From: Pseudonocardia cypriaca
GTDB lineage: Bacteria > Actinomycetota > Actinomycetes > Mycobacteriales > Pseudonocardiaceae
Direction: 5' to 3'
DNA: 64,000 bases
NCBI RefSeq assembly: GCF_006717045.1
Contig: NZ_VFPH01000003.1
Coordinates: 62,001-126,000, forward strand
Below the pieces are notes generated by a model. That model saw only the letters and a program-made list of their open reading frames with translations. It was not told the origin of the DNA and did not search any database. Below, piece by piece: positions 33,819-44,056 of the stretch. The stretch's first letter is position 1; every line of letters starts with the position of its first letter. The position numbers were made by a program, and so were the translations under genes.

Positions 33819-34967
33819 CTACCGCCGGGCCCAGAGGACCTTTCCGTCGGGCGTACGCAGGGTCAGGTTCTCGTCGTCCTGGACGTGCAGGATCACGTTC
33901 TTGCCCTTGGTGCCGGTGTGGAACAGCGCCTTGCCGTTCTTCGTGACCGTGAGGTTCCCGTCGGCCTGCATCGTGGCCACGGCGCCCGCGTTCGGGGCCG
34001 TAGCCGTGTGCCACAACACCTTGCCCGCGGCGTTGGTCAGGACGAGGTTGCCGTCCGTCTGCATGCGCAGCGTGTTCTTGCCGTTGAACGACTTGCGCTC
34101 CTCGCCGCCCTTCAGGGCCTGCCCGGTCCGGAGCTCGGCCTTCGACTGGTTCACGTCGCTGAGCGCCCAGAGAACCTTGCCGTCGGGCGTCCGCAGAGTG
34201 AGGTTGCCGTCGTCCTGGACGTGCAGGGTCACGTTCTTGCCCTGGGTGCCGGTGTGGAACAGCGCCTTGCCGTTCTTCGTGACCGTGAGGTTCCCGTCGG
34301 TCTGCATGGTGGTCACAGCACCCTCGTTCGGGGCCGTGCCGGTGTGGAACAGCACCTTGCCCGCATCGTTGATCAGGACGAGGTTGCCGTCCGTCTGCAT
34401 GCGCAGCGTGTTCTTGCCGTTGAACGACCTGCGCTCCTCGCCGCCCTTCAGGGCCTGCCCGGTCCGGAGCTCGGCCTTCGACTGGTTCACGTCGCTGAGC
34501 GCCCAGAGGACCTTGCCGTCGGGCGTGCGGACGGTCAGATTGCCGTCGTTCTGGATGTGCATGTTCACACCGGCGCCCGTGGTGCCGGTGTGGAAGAGCG
34601 CCTTGCCGTTCTTCGTGACCGTGAAGTTCCCGTCGGTCTGCATGGTGGCCACGGCGCCCTCGTTCGGGGCCGTACCCGTGTGGAACTTCACCTCACCCTT
34701 GTCGTTCAGGAAAACGAGGTTCCCGTCCGTCTGCATGCGCAGGGTGAACGTCCCGTTGGCGGACTTGACCTCCTGGCCGCCCTCCAGCTTCTCCCCGGAC
34801 TTCAGCACCCCGCTCGTCGCGGCCGCCGACGCTGCGCTCGCCGCTCCCACCGGCTGACCCGCCAAGGCGGTGCCCGCGGTGGTCAGGATCGAGCCCGCGA
34901 ACACCGCGGCGGTCGCGACGGCGGCCGCCCCGGCCCGCAACCCGACACGTCTCGGCCTGATCGACAT
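33819..34967 (-). CDS. Secreted protein of three tandem B-lectin (GNA-type) domains
   Basis: 382 residues: signal peptide ~1-36 (TTAGTALA), then three nearly identical units with a 112-residue (336-bp) period, at ~53-155, ~168-267 and ~280-382. Each unit has three beta-prism II sub-repeats, MQTDGNLV, MQTDGN(F/L)TVTKNGKAL and a final (D/N)LTVRTPDGKVLW, giving nine sugar-site-like motifs. The classical mannose motif QxDxNxVxY is present only as QxDxN with Tyr replaced by Leu/Thr/Arg, so mannose binding is uncertain. Units 2 and 3 are almost identical at DNA level, indicating recent duplication. It could be a cell-surface adhesin, a lectin-like bacteriocin (LlpA-type) or a predation/defence protein. 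Confidence 0.92.
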   Translation of the reverse strand: MSIRPRRVGLRAGAAAVATAAVFAGSILTTAGTALAGQPVGAASAASAAATSGVLKSGEKLEGGQEVKSANGTFTLRMQTDGNLVFLNDKGEVKFHTGTAPNEGAVATMQTDGNFTVTKNGKALFHTGTTGAGVNMHIQNDGNLTVRTPDGKVLWALSDVNQSKAELRTGQALKGGEERRSFNGKNTLRMQTDGNLVLINDAGKVLFHTGTAPNEGAVTTMQTDGNLTVTKNGKALFHTGTQGKNVTLHVQDDGNLTLRTPDGKVLWALSDVNQSKAELRTGQALKGGEERKSFNGKNTLRMQTDGNLVLTNAAGKVLWHTATAPNAGAVATMQADGNLTVTKNGKALFHTGTKGKNVILHVQDDENLTLRTPDGKVLWARR

Positions 34968-35479
34968 ATGTCCCCCACTGTTACGAGATGCGTTCGGACC
35001 CGATTCGTTCCCATCCTTCGGCCGCTGACGCGCAAATTCGAGCCGAGGTGTCGGCGAATGCGCGAATCAGGCCGGAGGGAAGATCTCCGGGCGTGCGGAC
35101 GCTATCAACGAAGATCTTCCGGCCGGAAGGCGGAGAATGGACAAGGATCGCCCTGTTCTTGCCACGCGCCGTTCATTCGGCGACAACGAAACGGGACAAC
35201 ATATCCGATCCGATCCGGCCTGAATCATTCGGGGTGGGCTCGCAGCGCCCTTCGCGGTCCTGATCCGACGCGAGCCCGCACCGGCCACATCGCGACGAGC
35301 GGCGGCAGTCGACGAACGTCCGTCGGGGCAGCCCCGACCCCTCTCAACCCGTAGACAGGTCTCGGTCGTGGTTGTAGGTTAGTCACCTAACTAACTCGCG
35401 ACCGGCAAGGTCGTCGGCGCCTCGCAGCCCCGGACCTCCTCGTCGCGCTCGAAGGAACCGCGATGGATCGAGGACTCCG
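34968..35479. other. 512-bp intergenic region, less GC-rich than its surroundings
   Basis: Separates the lectin gene from the PPOX gene (divergent). Visibly richer in A/T than the genes around it (for example CGACAACGAAACGGGACAAC near 35180). It has a GAAGATCT motif twice (near 35083 and 35112), next to GGAAG/CTTCC arms, and a dyad near 35378. A 91-codon open frame at 34988-35263 lacks coding character. Otherwise nothing identifiable; likely carries both promoters. Confidence 0.5.
35378..35391. promoter_or_regulatory. Dyad upstream of the PPOX gene
   Basis: GTTAG-TCAC-CTAAC: perfect 5-bp arms around four bases, with an added overlapping TTAGT/ACTAA pair, ~90 bp upstream of the PPOX start in an A/T-richer stretch. 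Size and spacing suit a dimeric HTH repressor; no such regulator gene adjoins. Confidence 0.4.
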
Positions 35480-35866
35480 ATGGTGCAGCTCAATGACAAG
35501 GCGCGAACGCTGTTCGATGGCAAGAACTTCGCTGTGCTGTCGACGCTCGAACCCGACGGCAGACCGCATTCGACGGTGGTGTGGGTGAAGCGCGACGAGG
35601 ACGACCTCCTGTTCGCGCTGCCCAAGAGCCGCCGCAAGACCGCCAACCTGTACCGCGATCCGCGGGCGACCGTGGTGGTCTTCGACGCTGCCAACCCCTA
35701 CGACAGCGCCCAGGTGCAGGGGACCGCCCGCCTCGAGGACGACCCGGACGCGGTGCTGGTCGACGAGCTCTCGCACAAGTACCTGGACGGGCCGTACCCC
35801 GGGTTCGCCGGACCGAACGCGCAATGGGTCGTCGCCAGGGTGACGGCCGACAAGGTCATCGCCTGA
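35480..35866 (+). CDS. PPOX-class (split-barrel) F420- or flavin-dependent oxidoreductase
   Basis: 128 residues, the normal length for the 'PPOX class probable F420-dependent enzyme' group. Features: FAVLSTLEPDGRPHSTVVWV at the N-terminus, SRRKTANLYRDPRATVVVFD (cofactor-phosphate-binding Arg/Lys) and VQGTARLEDDPDAVLVDELS. It probably reduces a small substrate using F420H2, made from the fbiC product in this window, or binds FMN. Monocistronic or co-transcribed with the lipase-like gene 60 bp downstream. Confidence 0.88.
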   Translation: MVQLNDKARTLFDGKNFAVLSTLEPDGRPHSTVVWVKRDEDDLLFALPKSRRKTANLYRDPRATVVVFDAANPYDSAQVQGTARLEDDPDAVLVDELSHKYLDGPYPGFAGPNAQWVVARVTADKVIA

Positions 35867-35926
35867 CCGGGTTCACCAGATCCCCGGCCGGCAGGGCGGC
35901 CCGACGACACCAACCTTTCGGCCGAC

Positions 35927-37429
35927 GTGGCGGCCGAAGAACCGGCAATGTGGCCGAGGCCGCCCGACCCGAACCCGCTGACGATCGCCTCTGTGCACGA
36001 GGTGATCAGTGGGATCGGCTTGACTCCGATCGAAGCAGTGCTGGTGGTGGGCGCATTCGCGCTGGTGTCGGCCCGCTGGCTGCCACCGCGGTTCCGGCGC
36101 CGGGTCGCGATCGGCGCCGCAGCGGTGTCGGTGGCGTCGGCGGCGGTGCTCGCGGTGGTCGGTCCTCGCTGGCAGATGGTCCCGGTGCTGGTGGCGGTCG
36201 TGGTGGTGCTGCCGTTCACGGCCCGGACCATCATGGGGAAGCCCGGCGGTCGGCGCGCCCGCTGGTGGCTGGCCGGACCGGGTTCGGCGGCCTGCGTCCT
36301 GGCGATCGTCGCCGGTGTGGGCGCGGCGATCGCCTTCCCAGTCCCGGACTTCCCCACGCCGACCGGCGAGTACGCGGTCGGCACGACCGTCGTCGAGTGG
36401 ACCGAGCCCGATCGGCCCGAGACGTGGACGACCGACCCCGACGACGTCCGTGCGCTGCAGACCCAGATCTGGTACCCGGCCGAGGCGAGCCCGGACGAGG
36501 TGGAGCGGGCGCCCTACCTGGGCCGTTCGGAGGCCGAGGCGAACGCCGTCGCCGAGGGCGTCGGAGACTTCCTCGGGATCCCCCGGTTCATCTTCGACGG
36601 CCAGGTGATGGCCCGCACCAACTCGGTGCCCGACGCGCCGGTCGCCTCCGGCACCGAGCGGTTCCCGGTGGTGGTGTTCTCGCCGGGTGGGGGCATGGGA
36701 CGTTTCACGAACGCCGCCTGGGCCGAGGAGCTGGCCAGCCACGGCTACGTGGTCGCCGCGCTCGACCACCCCTACGACTCGACCGCGGTCGTGTTCGCCG
36801 ACGGCCGGACGGTGCACAGGGCGAGGTTCACCGTCAGGTCCGACGGCGACGCCCGCCGGTTGAGCGAGGAGTTGGCGGCGGTGAAGTCCCGCGATCTCGG
36901 TTCGGCCCTCACCCACCTCGGCCGTCTCGACAGCGGCGAGGTGCAGAGCGTCCTCGCCGGGAGGCTCGACACCGACCGCGCCGCGGTCGTCGGCATGTCG
37001 GCCGGCGTGGGCGGCGCCTTCCAGGCGGCCCGCACCGACGGGCGCTTCTCCGCGGTGCTCGCCCTCGACGGCCGTCCCTACGACGGCGACCCCGGACCGT
37101 ACGACCAGCCGGCGCTGGCGCTGACCAACCAGTTCGGGCTGGAGGACAATCCCACCTACCTCCCCGAGCTGGGACGGATGCTCGAGCGCAGCACGACGAC
37201 CGGCTACCTGCTCACCATCCCCGGCACCGCCCACCCGACCTTCACCGACGCGCCACTGTGGATGCCGCCGCTGCCGTCGCTGGTCGGCTCCCTCGGGCGC
37301 ACCGAAGGCAACCGCATCATCACGGAGGTGACGATGGGCTTCCTCGACGCCGAGCTCCGGGACCGACCGACGGACCTTCCCGGCCTCTTCTCCGAGCACG
37401 GCGAGCTGACCGTGTACGGCGCCGGTTGA
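35927..37429 (+). CDS. PAF-acetylhydrolase-like membrane-anchored lipase
   Basis: 500 residues from GTG 35927 (ATG 35948 is an alternative). Three or four membrane helices occupy ~30-150; the rest is an alpha/beta hydrolase of the PAF-acetylhydrolase type: FPVVVFSPGGGMGRFTNAAW (oxyanion region), nucleophile in AAVVGMSAGVGGAFQAAR, Asp in VLALDGRPYDGD and His in IPGTAHPTFTDAPLW. It likely hydrolyses phospholipid or short ester substrates at the outer face of the membrane. The N-terminal helices distinguish it from soluble relatives. Confidence 0.85.
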   Translation: MAAEEPAMWPRPPDPNPLTIASVHEVISGIGLTPIEAVLVVGAFALVSARWLPPRFRRRVAIGAAAVSVASAAVLAVVGPRWQMVPVLVAVVVVLPFTARTIMGKPGGRRARWWLAGPGSAACVLAIVAGVGAAIAFPVPDFPTPTGEYAVGTTVVEWTEPDRPETWTTDPDDVRALQTQIWYPAEASPDEVERAPYLGRSEAEANAVAEGVGDFLGIPRFIFDGQVMARTNSVPDAPVASGTERFPVVVFSPGGGMGRFTNAAWAEELASHGYVVAALDHPYDSTAVVFADGRTVHRARFTVRSDGDARRLSEELAAVKSRDLGSALTHLGRLDSGEVQSVLAGRLDTDRAAVVGMSAGVGGAFQAARTDGRFSAVLALDGRPYDGDPGPYDQPALALTNQFGLEDNPTYLPELGRMLERSTTTGYLLTIPGTAHPTFTDAPLWMPPLPSLVGSLGRTEGNRIITEVTMGFLDAELRDRPTDLPGLFSEHGELTVYGAG

Positions 37430-37471
37430 CGGTGGCGCACGTAGGTCCGGCCGAGCCGGGAACGAGGTTCG

Positions 37472-37960
37472 CTACGCCACGTCCGCGGGCGTGCCGCCCG
37501 TGACCGCCACCAACTCGCCGTACGTGGTGGGGAAGACGGCGTGTGGGATGCCGCCTGCCGCCCACACCTCGTCGTAGGACTCGAGCGCCCGGTCGACGAG
37601 CGTCCGCAGCGGCGCCGGGTGCCCGACCGGGGCCACCCCGCCGATCGCCTGCCCGGTGGCGGCGCGCACGAACTCCGGCGACGCCCGCCGCACCCGCTGC
37701 GCGCCGACCAGCTGCGCCACCTTGGTGGTGTCCACCCGGTGGGCGCCTGAGGTCAGCACGAGCAACGGGTCACCGTCGGCGTCGAAGACCAGCGAGTTCG
37801 CGATCTGCCCGACCTCGACGCCCAGCGCGGCCGCAGCGGCGGCGGCAGTGGTGACGGCGTCGGGCAGCACCTGCATGCGCGCCACGCGGGAGGGGTCGGC
37901 ACCGCCCGCGGTGAGGGCGGCGACCACGAGGTCGATGTTGCGGTGTGTTGCGGTGCTCAC
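37472..37960 (-). CDS. YbaK/EbsC-family aminoacyl-tRNA deacylase-like protein
   Basis: 162 residues from the GTG at 37960. The YbaK fold is indicated by VGQIANSLVFDADGDPLLVL (with the conserved K-equivalent region), SGAHRVDTTKVAQLVGAQRV and AIGGVAPVGHP (the G-G-x-P-x-G substrate loop). Members hydrolyse misacylated Cys- or Ala-tRNA-Pro and related species. Exact specificity cannot be read here. Located 22 bp downstream of the pseudokinase gene on the same strand. Confidence 0.88.
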   Translation of the reverse strand: MSTATHRNIDLVVAALTAGGADPSRVARMQVLPDAVTTAAAAAAALGVEVGQIANSLVFDADGDPLLVLTSGAHRVDTTKVAQLVGAQRVRRASPEFVRAATGQAIGGVAPVGHPAPLRTLVDRALESYDEVWAAGGIPHAVFPTTYGELVAVTGGTPADVA

Positions 37961-37982
37961 CCGGAGAATCAGACCACGCCCG

Positions 37983-39224
37983 TCATCCCACTTTCGCGCC
38001 GGTGAGCGCGCTCCCGTCGGCGGCCTGCACGACGCAGTGCACGGCGTGCTCGCCGGTGTCGAACGCGGCCTCCGTCGGGACCAGCGCCACGAGCTCCAGA
38101 TCCGCGCGCCGGGGCGGCTCGACCACCGCGTGGAACGCCGGTTCGCACGCGCTCGCCGCGAGCCGGACGAGCGCGTCCCGTCCGGGGAAGCGCGCGTCGC
38201 GCTCGCCGAACGGGTCGAGGGACGCGACGATCTCGGCGCCGTGCGGACCGGCGCAGTCCGCGGAGCCGAGCACGACGCCGCCGGCCGCCGTCGCGTCGAG
38301 GCAACCGGACGTCGCACCGAGGCGCACGTCGCCGTCCGGCCCGTAGCCGAACGTCTCGATCCGCGGTCCCGCGAGCGCGAAACCCGCGGCGAGCCCGATC
38401 AGCAGGCCGAGCACCACACCCCCGACCGCCCACATCCAGCCGCGCGTACGGACGGGGGCCGCGCCGGCCAGCCGCGCGGCGTCGAGCGCGCCGACCACCT
38501 GCCGGGCCGCCGGCCGGTCCCGCGCCGCGGGCTGCATCAACCCGACGACCAGGTTCGGCAGTACGCCGCCGCCCCCGGACTCCGGCACGACGTCCTCGGC
38601 AGGCGGACGGCCGAGCAACGCGAAGTGCAGCGTGGCGCCGAAGGCCCAGAGGTCCGACTCGGTGGTCGCCTGCCCACCAGCACGCAGCTCAGGAGCCACG
38701 TACGCGGGATCGCGCGTCGTGCGCAGCGGATCGGCCGCGTCTGCGACGCCGACGCCCGCCAGGTGCACCTTCCCGTCCGGTCCGAGCAGCACGGTGCGCG
38801 GACTGATGTCGCCGTGCACGATCCCGGCGCTGTGCGCCGCGTGCAGCGCCGCGGCCAGCTGCCGCGCCATCGGGGCGGCCGACCGCTCGTCCAGGGGGCC
38901 GTCGCTCGCCACCCGCTCTGCGAGCGTCGGTGCCTCCACCAGCTCGGTCACGACGTGGTCGACGTCGTCGTCGGTGACCACGTCGTGAATGGCGATGAAA
39001 CCGGCGTGGCGGAGCCTTCCCGCGGCCCTGGCAACGCGCAGCAACCGCTCGCGTGCCAGCCGCCGTTCGTCGGGATCGGACGGCAGGTGCAGCTCGGCCA
39101 CCGCCACCTGGAGGCCGGTCACGCGGTCGGCGGCGCGCCACACCGCGCCGACGCTCGTGCTGCCGATGCTCCCCAGTACGACGTACCGTCCGCCGATCAT
39201 CCGGGTCGGGCTGAATCCGGTCAT
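37983..39224 (-). CDS. Transmembrane Ser/Thr pseudokinase with extracytoplasmic domain
   Basis: 413 residues. Kinase-like domain 1-250: glycine loop GSIGSTSVGAVW, APE as AYVAPELRAG, and DLWAFG are retained. The beta-3 Lys is Ala43 (LQVAVAEL), the catalytic loop is HGDISPRT (Asp139 kept; Lys and Asn lost) and DFG is AGV (156-158), so phosphotransfer should be abolished or very weak. A membrane helix (~263-285) leads to an exported domain with four Cys (GATSGCLDA, GSADCAGPHGAEIV, SACEPAFHAV, HCVVQ), resembling 'septum formation'-type domains with C-x-x-PH-x-AE. Probably a binding or scaffold protein at the cell envelope. Confidence 0.9.
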   Translation of the reverse strand: MTGFSPTRMIGGRYVVLGSIGSTSVGAVWRAADRVTGLQVAVAELHLPSDPDERRLARERLLRVARAAGRLRHAGFIAIHDVVTDDDVDHVVTELVEAPTLAERVASDGPLDERSAAPMARQLAAALHAAHSAGIVHGDISPRTVLLGPDGKVHLAGVGVADAADPLRTTRDPAYVAPELRAGGQATTESDLWAFGATLHFALLGRPPAEDVVPESGGGGVLPNLVVGLMQPAARDRPAARQVVGALDAARLAGAAPVRTRGWMWAVGGVVLGLLIGLAAGFALAGPRIETFGYGPDGDVRLGATSGCLDATAAGGVVLGSADCAGPHGAEIVASLDPFGERDARFPGRDALVRLAASACEPAFHAVVEPPRRADLELVALVPTEAAFDTGEHAVHCVVQAADGSALTGAKVG

Positions 39225-39262
39225 GCAGCGTCACCCACCGGAGGGCGGACCATGATCACGAC

Positions 39263-39607
39263 TCAGGCACAGTCCGAGCCGGGCAGCGGGGACAGGAACG
39301 CGTCGGCCGCCCACCGGCCCGCCTCCAGCTCCCGGAAGCCGTCGGTGACCACCTTGGTGCCGTCGACGCGCATGCCCCGCGTCAACGTCTCGACGAGCGC
39401 GGCGCCCGGGCTCGGCCCGCTACGGACGTTCAGCTGGTCGGTCATCACCTCGAGCTCGCAGCCCGTGGAGCCGTTGGCGGTCGTGATCTCCCCGAGCCCA
39501 CCGCGATCGATGATGGCGAGCAACGCCAGCACGACGCCCGCGACCAACACGAACGTCCACCCCTTGAAGCTGGAGGCCTCCAACTTGGGAACCGTGATCC
39601 TGGCCAC
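39263..39607 (-). CDS. Membrane-anchored SH3b-like domain protein
   Basis: 114 residues from the GTG at 39607, preceded by GGGAGG; longer in-frame starts give no recognisable sequence. One N-terminal membrane helix (GWTFVLVAGVVLALLAII) puts the remainder outside: a bacterial SH3 domain (LEVMTDQLNVRSGPSPGAAL, then LTRGMRVDGT and GRWAADAFLSPL) with two Cys (GCELE, SDCA) likely to be bonded. Such domains bind peptidoglycan or proteins. It lies just upstream of the pseudokinase on the same strand (38 bp), suggesting a shared cell-envelope role. Confidence 0.82.
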   Translation of the reverse strand: MARITVPKLEASSFKGWTFVLVAGVVLALLAIIDRGGLGEITTANGSTGCELEVMTDQLNVRSGPSPGAALVETLTRGMRVDGTKVVTDGFRELEAGRWAADAFLSPLPGSDCA

Positions 39608-39758
39608 GACCGTGCCTCCCCGAGAACGTGTGGAAACCCACGGTAGCGGGCATGTGGCCTCCCGCGCCTCATGACGCCGTCCACTCCCGGTTCGGGATAG
39701 CGTGTTCGCGTCCGACCACCAGTCCGACCACCCGTCCCGAGGCAGGCCGAAGCAGAAG

Positions 39759-41951
<2,193 letters not shown>

Positions 41952-41954
41952 CCC

Positions 41955-41994
41955 GTGAGTGGATGCGAGTGCTGGAGCACTCGTATCCACTCAC
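41955..41994. terminator. Bidirectional terminator hairpin between icd and SDR genes
   Basis: Arms 41955-41972 (GTGAGTGGATGCGAGTGC) and 41977-41994 (GCACTCGTATCCACTCAC) pair over 18 bp with one G-T wobble around the loop TGGA. It fills the 48-bp gap between two convergent genes and needs no other explanation. The arm contains the GCGAGT core seen in the other convergent gaps. Confidence 0.88.
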
Positions 41995-41999
41995 AGGGG

Positions 42000-42728
42000 T
42001 CAGAGCGCCGGGGTGAGCACGTCGAAGACCGCCTCCGCCTCGTCCCGGGCGACGTACATCCGCCACGCCGTGTCGGCGATCTGGTCGGGGTCGAGCGTGG
42101 GCAGCGACGCGCCCTGCTCGCTGAGCATCCGGTGGATGTCGCCGCGCTCGATCAGCCCGCCGATCGTGAGCGTCGCCGCGTACACGCCCTGCTCCCGCAC
42201 GGCCGCGGCGAGCGTGAGGACGTACATGCGCAGGGCGGCGGACGCGGGTGCGAGGTTGCCCAGCATCGGCACCGGGCGCAGGCCGCTGAGCCCGCCGCCG
42301 AAGAACAACGCGCCGTCGCCGCGCCGCAGCATCGGCGGCAGCGCGGCGGCGACGAGTCCCACGGCCGGCAGCAGCACCGCCTCGAGCGGGGCCCGCACGG
42401 CCGCCGCATCCGCCTCGGGAAGCGGGACGATGCCCGAACCGAAGCTCGCAGACGCCGGGCCGTAGTACACGGTGTCGACCTCGCCGAGATCGGCCGCGAT
42501 CCGCGTCAGCACGTCGCGCACCTGCTCGGCGTCGGTGACGTCCGCCGTGAAGCTGTGCGACTCGACGCCACCGGTCGCCAGCTCGGCCACGTACGCGGCA
42601 TGCCGCGCGTCGGTGCGGGACACGAGCGCCACGGCGAAGCCCTCCCGCCCGAACCGCCGGGCCATCGACATCCCCAGCCCCGGTCCAGCCCCGAGGATCG
42701 CGATCACTTTGCTAGAAGTTGAGGTCAT
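42000..42728 (-). CDS. Short-chain dehydrogenase/reductase-family protein, atypical active site
   Basis: 242 residues from the ATG at 42728 (MTSTSSKVIAILGAGPGLGM); a start 12 bp upstream (42740) is also possible. Rossmann glycine motif GAGPGLGMSMARRF and VSRT (Arg after beta-2, favouring NADP). The usual YxxxK pair is not evident: the corresponding stretch reads GNLAPASAALRMYVLTLAAA, with no Tyr-x-x-x-Lys, so activity may be altered. Divergent from a TetR gene; the start codon lies in the middle of a 24-bp dyad, so repression by that TetR is likely. Confidence 0.85.
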   Translation of the reverse strand: MTSTSSKVIAILGAGPGLGMSMARRFGREGFAVALVSRTDARHAAYVAELATGGVESHSFTADVTDAEQVRDVLTRIAADLGEVDTVYYGPASASFGSGIVPLPEADAAAVRAPLEAVLLPAVGLVAAALPPMLRRGDGALFFGGGLSGLRPVPMLGNLAPASAALRMYVLTLAAAVREQGVYAATLTIGGLIERGDIHRMLSEQGASLPTLDPDQIADTAWRMYVARDEAEAVFDVLTPAL

Positions 42729-42738
42729 GCTCAACTTC
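42715..42738. promoter_or_regulatory. TetR-type operator over the SDR start codon
   Basis: GAAGTTGAG-GTCATG-CTCAACTTC: perfect 9-bp arms around six bases; the CAT in the centre is the complement of the SDR ATG. A further half-site GTCAACTTC lies at 42761-42769, just before the TetR start. Arrangement suggests the TetR represses both itself and the SDR gene. Confidence 0.75.
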
Positions 42739-42780
42739 ATACCGGTAACCTGAGGCCACCGTCAACTTCGTGGATGGAAC

Positions 42781-43398
42781 ATGCCCCTGCGCAAGGACGC
42801 CCAACGCAACCTGGAGCGGCTCGTCGAAGCAGCGCGCGCGGTGTTCGCCGAGCGCGGCCTCGACGTGCCCCTCGACGAGGTCGCGCGCCGGGCGGGCGTG
42901 AGCATCGGGACGCTCTACAACCGCTTCCCGACCAGGGCCGACCTGGTGGCCGCGGTCTTCGCCGACCGCCGCGAGACCCTGATCGAGGTCGCCGAGCACG
43001 CGCTGGCGATGGACGACGCGTGGGCGGGGTTCGCCCACTTCGTGGAGCAGGTCTGCCGGATGCAGGCGGCCGACCGCGGCTACAACGACCTGTCGGCGCG
43101 CAGCATCCCGCAGGCCGCGCCCACCCCGGACCACCTCCGCGGGCGCGAGCTGATGGGCGAGGTGGTCGAGCGCGCGAAGCGCAGCGGGGCACTGCGGCCG
43201 GACTTCGTGCTGGCCGACATGGCGTTCGTGACCTGGGCGATCACCCGCACCATCGAGGCCACCGCCGACGTCGACCCGGACGCGTGGCGCCGCCACCTCG
43301 GCTTCGTCCTGGACGGCCTGCGCGCCCCGGCCGCGCACCCCCTGCCCGTACCCGCGCTCACCGACGAGCAGGTCATGCGCATCATGCGCAGCTGCTGA
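42781..43398 (+). CDS. TetR-family transcriptional regulator
   Basis: 205 residues. N-terminal HTH: NLERLVEAARAVFAERGLDV, PLDEVARRAGVSIGTLYNRF. The C-terminal ligand domain is helical, of the type with IPQAAPTPDHLRGRELMGEV and a final PALTDEQVMRIMRSC. Likely repressor of the divergent SDR gene through the dyad at 42715-42738. The repeat island starts 26 bp after its stop. Confidence 0.94.
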   Translation: MPLRKDAQRNLERLVEAARAVFAERGLDVPLDEVARRAGVSIGTLYNRFPTRADLVAAVFADRRETLIEVAEHALAMDDAWAGFAHFVEQVCRMQAADRGYNDLSARSIPQAAPTPDHLRGRELMGEVVERAKRSGALRPDFVLADMAFVTWAITRTIEATADVDPDAWRRHLGFVLDGLRAPAAHPLPVPALTDEQVMRIMRSC

Positions 43399-43509
43399 CG
43401 GACGCGGCACCAGCTCCTGCCGCGGCCTTCGGTGGCCGCGCAACGTTCAGGCCCAGCCCCCCGCCGGGCCTTCGGTGGCGCCACGCCCCGTCCAGGCCGA
43501 CCTCCACCA

Positions 43510-43686
43510 GGCCTTCGGTGGCGCCGCGCATCATGCGGGGCCGCCCCTCACGCCTCAAGGGCGCTCCGCGTCGCTGCCGCGATCGCTACGCGACCCTTGA
43601 CCCGCGAGCCTCCGCGACCCCTCCGGGCCCGCTTCGCGGGCAGGCCACGGGCCTGCCCCTTCCTGCGCGCGGCGCCACCGAAGGCC
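43510..43686 (+). repeat. Palindromic element copy 1, 177 bp, with 20-bp terminal inverted repeats
   Basis: Begins GGCCTTCGGTGGCGCCGCGC and ends with its exact reverse complement (43667-43686). Inside are CCTCAAGGGCGC / GCGACCCTTGACC blocks and a GGGCAGGCC...GGCCTGCCC hairpin. Related in full length to the second copy at 43878-44056 in opposite orientation. Confidence 0.85.
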
Positions 43687-43877
43687 GGTCTCACGGGCAT
43701 GATCAGCGTTTCGGCGCGAAACCCGACGCCCTGCGTCGGGAAACGCACCCAGCTGGTGATCTTCGCAGCTCACGCACCCCTTCTCGGCTGATGCACCCCG
43801 TCGACCGGTCGCGTGGACCGAAACGCGGCGCGTGCGCGGAAACCGGGTGCGCAAGGGACAAGGGGATGCCCGACACC

Positions 43878-44056
43878 GGCCTCCTGGCGGCGCCGCGCAC
43901 CAAGAGGGCAGGCCCTTGGGCCTGCCCGCACTGCTTGCCCTCAAGGGGCCGCAGAGGCTCGCAGGTCAAGGGGCGCGCAGCGATCGCGAAGCGACGCGAA
44001 GCGCCCTTGAGCTGTGAGGGGCGGCCCCGCACAATGCGCGGCGCCGCCAGGAGGCC
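43878..44056 (-). repeat. Palindromic element copy 2, 179 bp, with 22-bp terminal inverted repeats
   Basis: Left end GGCCTCCTGGCGGCGCC and onward to 43899 is the exact reverse complement of 44035-44056. Read in reverse it aligns with copy 1 through the interior (GCGGGGCCGCCCCTCA, CTCAAGGGCGCT, GCGATCGCT, CCCTTGACC, GCGAGCCTC). Its terminal arms differ from copy 1 at several bases, but both arms change together. Confidence 0.85.

Noticed and set aside
34988..35263. A 91-codon open frame upstream of the PPOX gene
   Set aside because: No ribosome-binding site, repetitive DPIRS/DPIRP content and no coding bias.
43432..44032. Several open frames of 60-130 codons in the repeat island
   Set aside because: They occur on both strands through inverted repeats, with Arg/Ala/Pro composition and no ribosome-binding sites.
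43510..44056. An insertion sequence
   Set aside because: The ends are inverted repeats, but there is no transposase and no target-site duplication; kept as repeats only.
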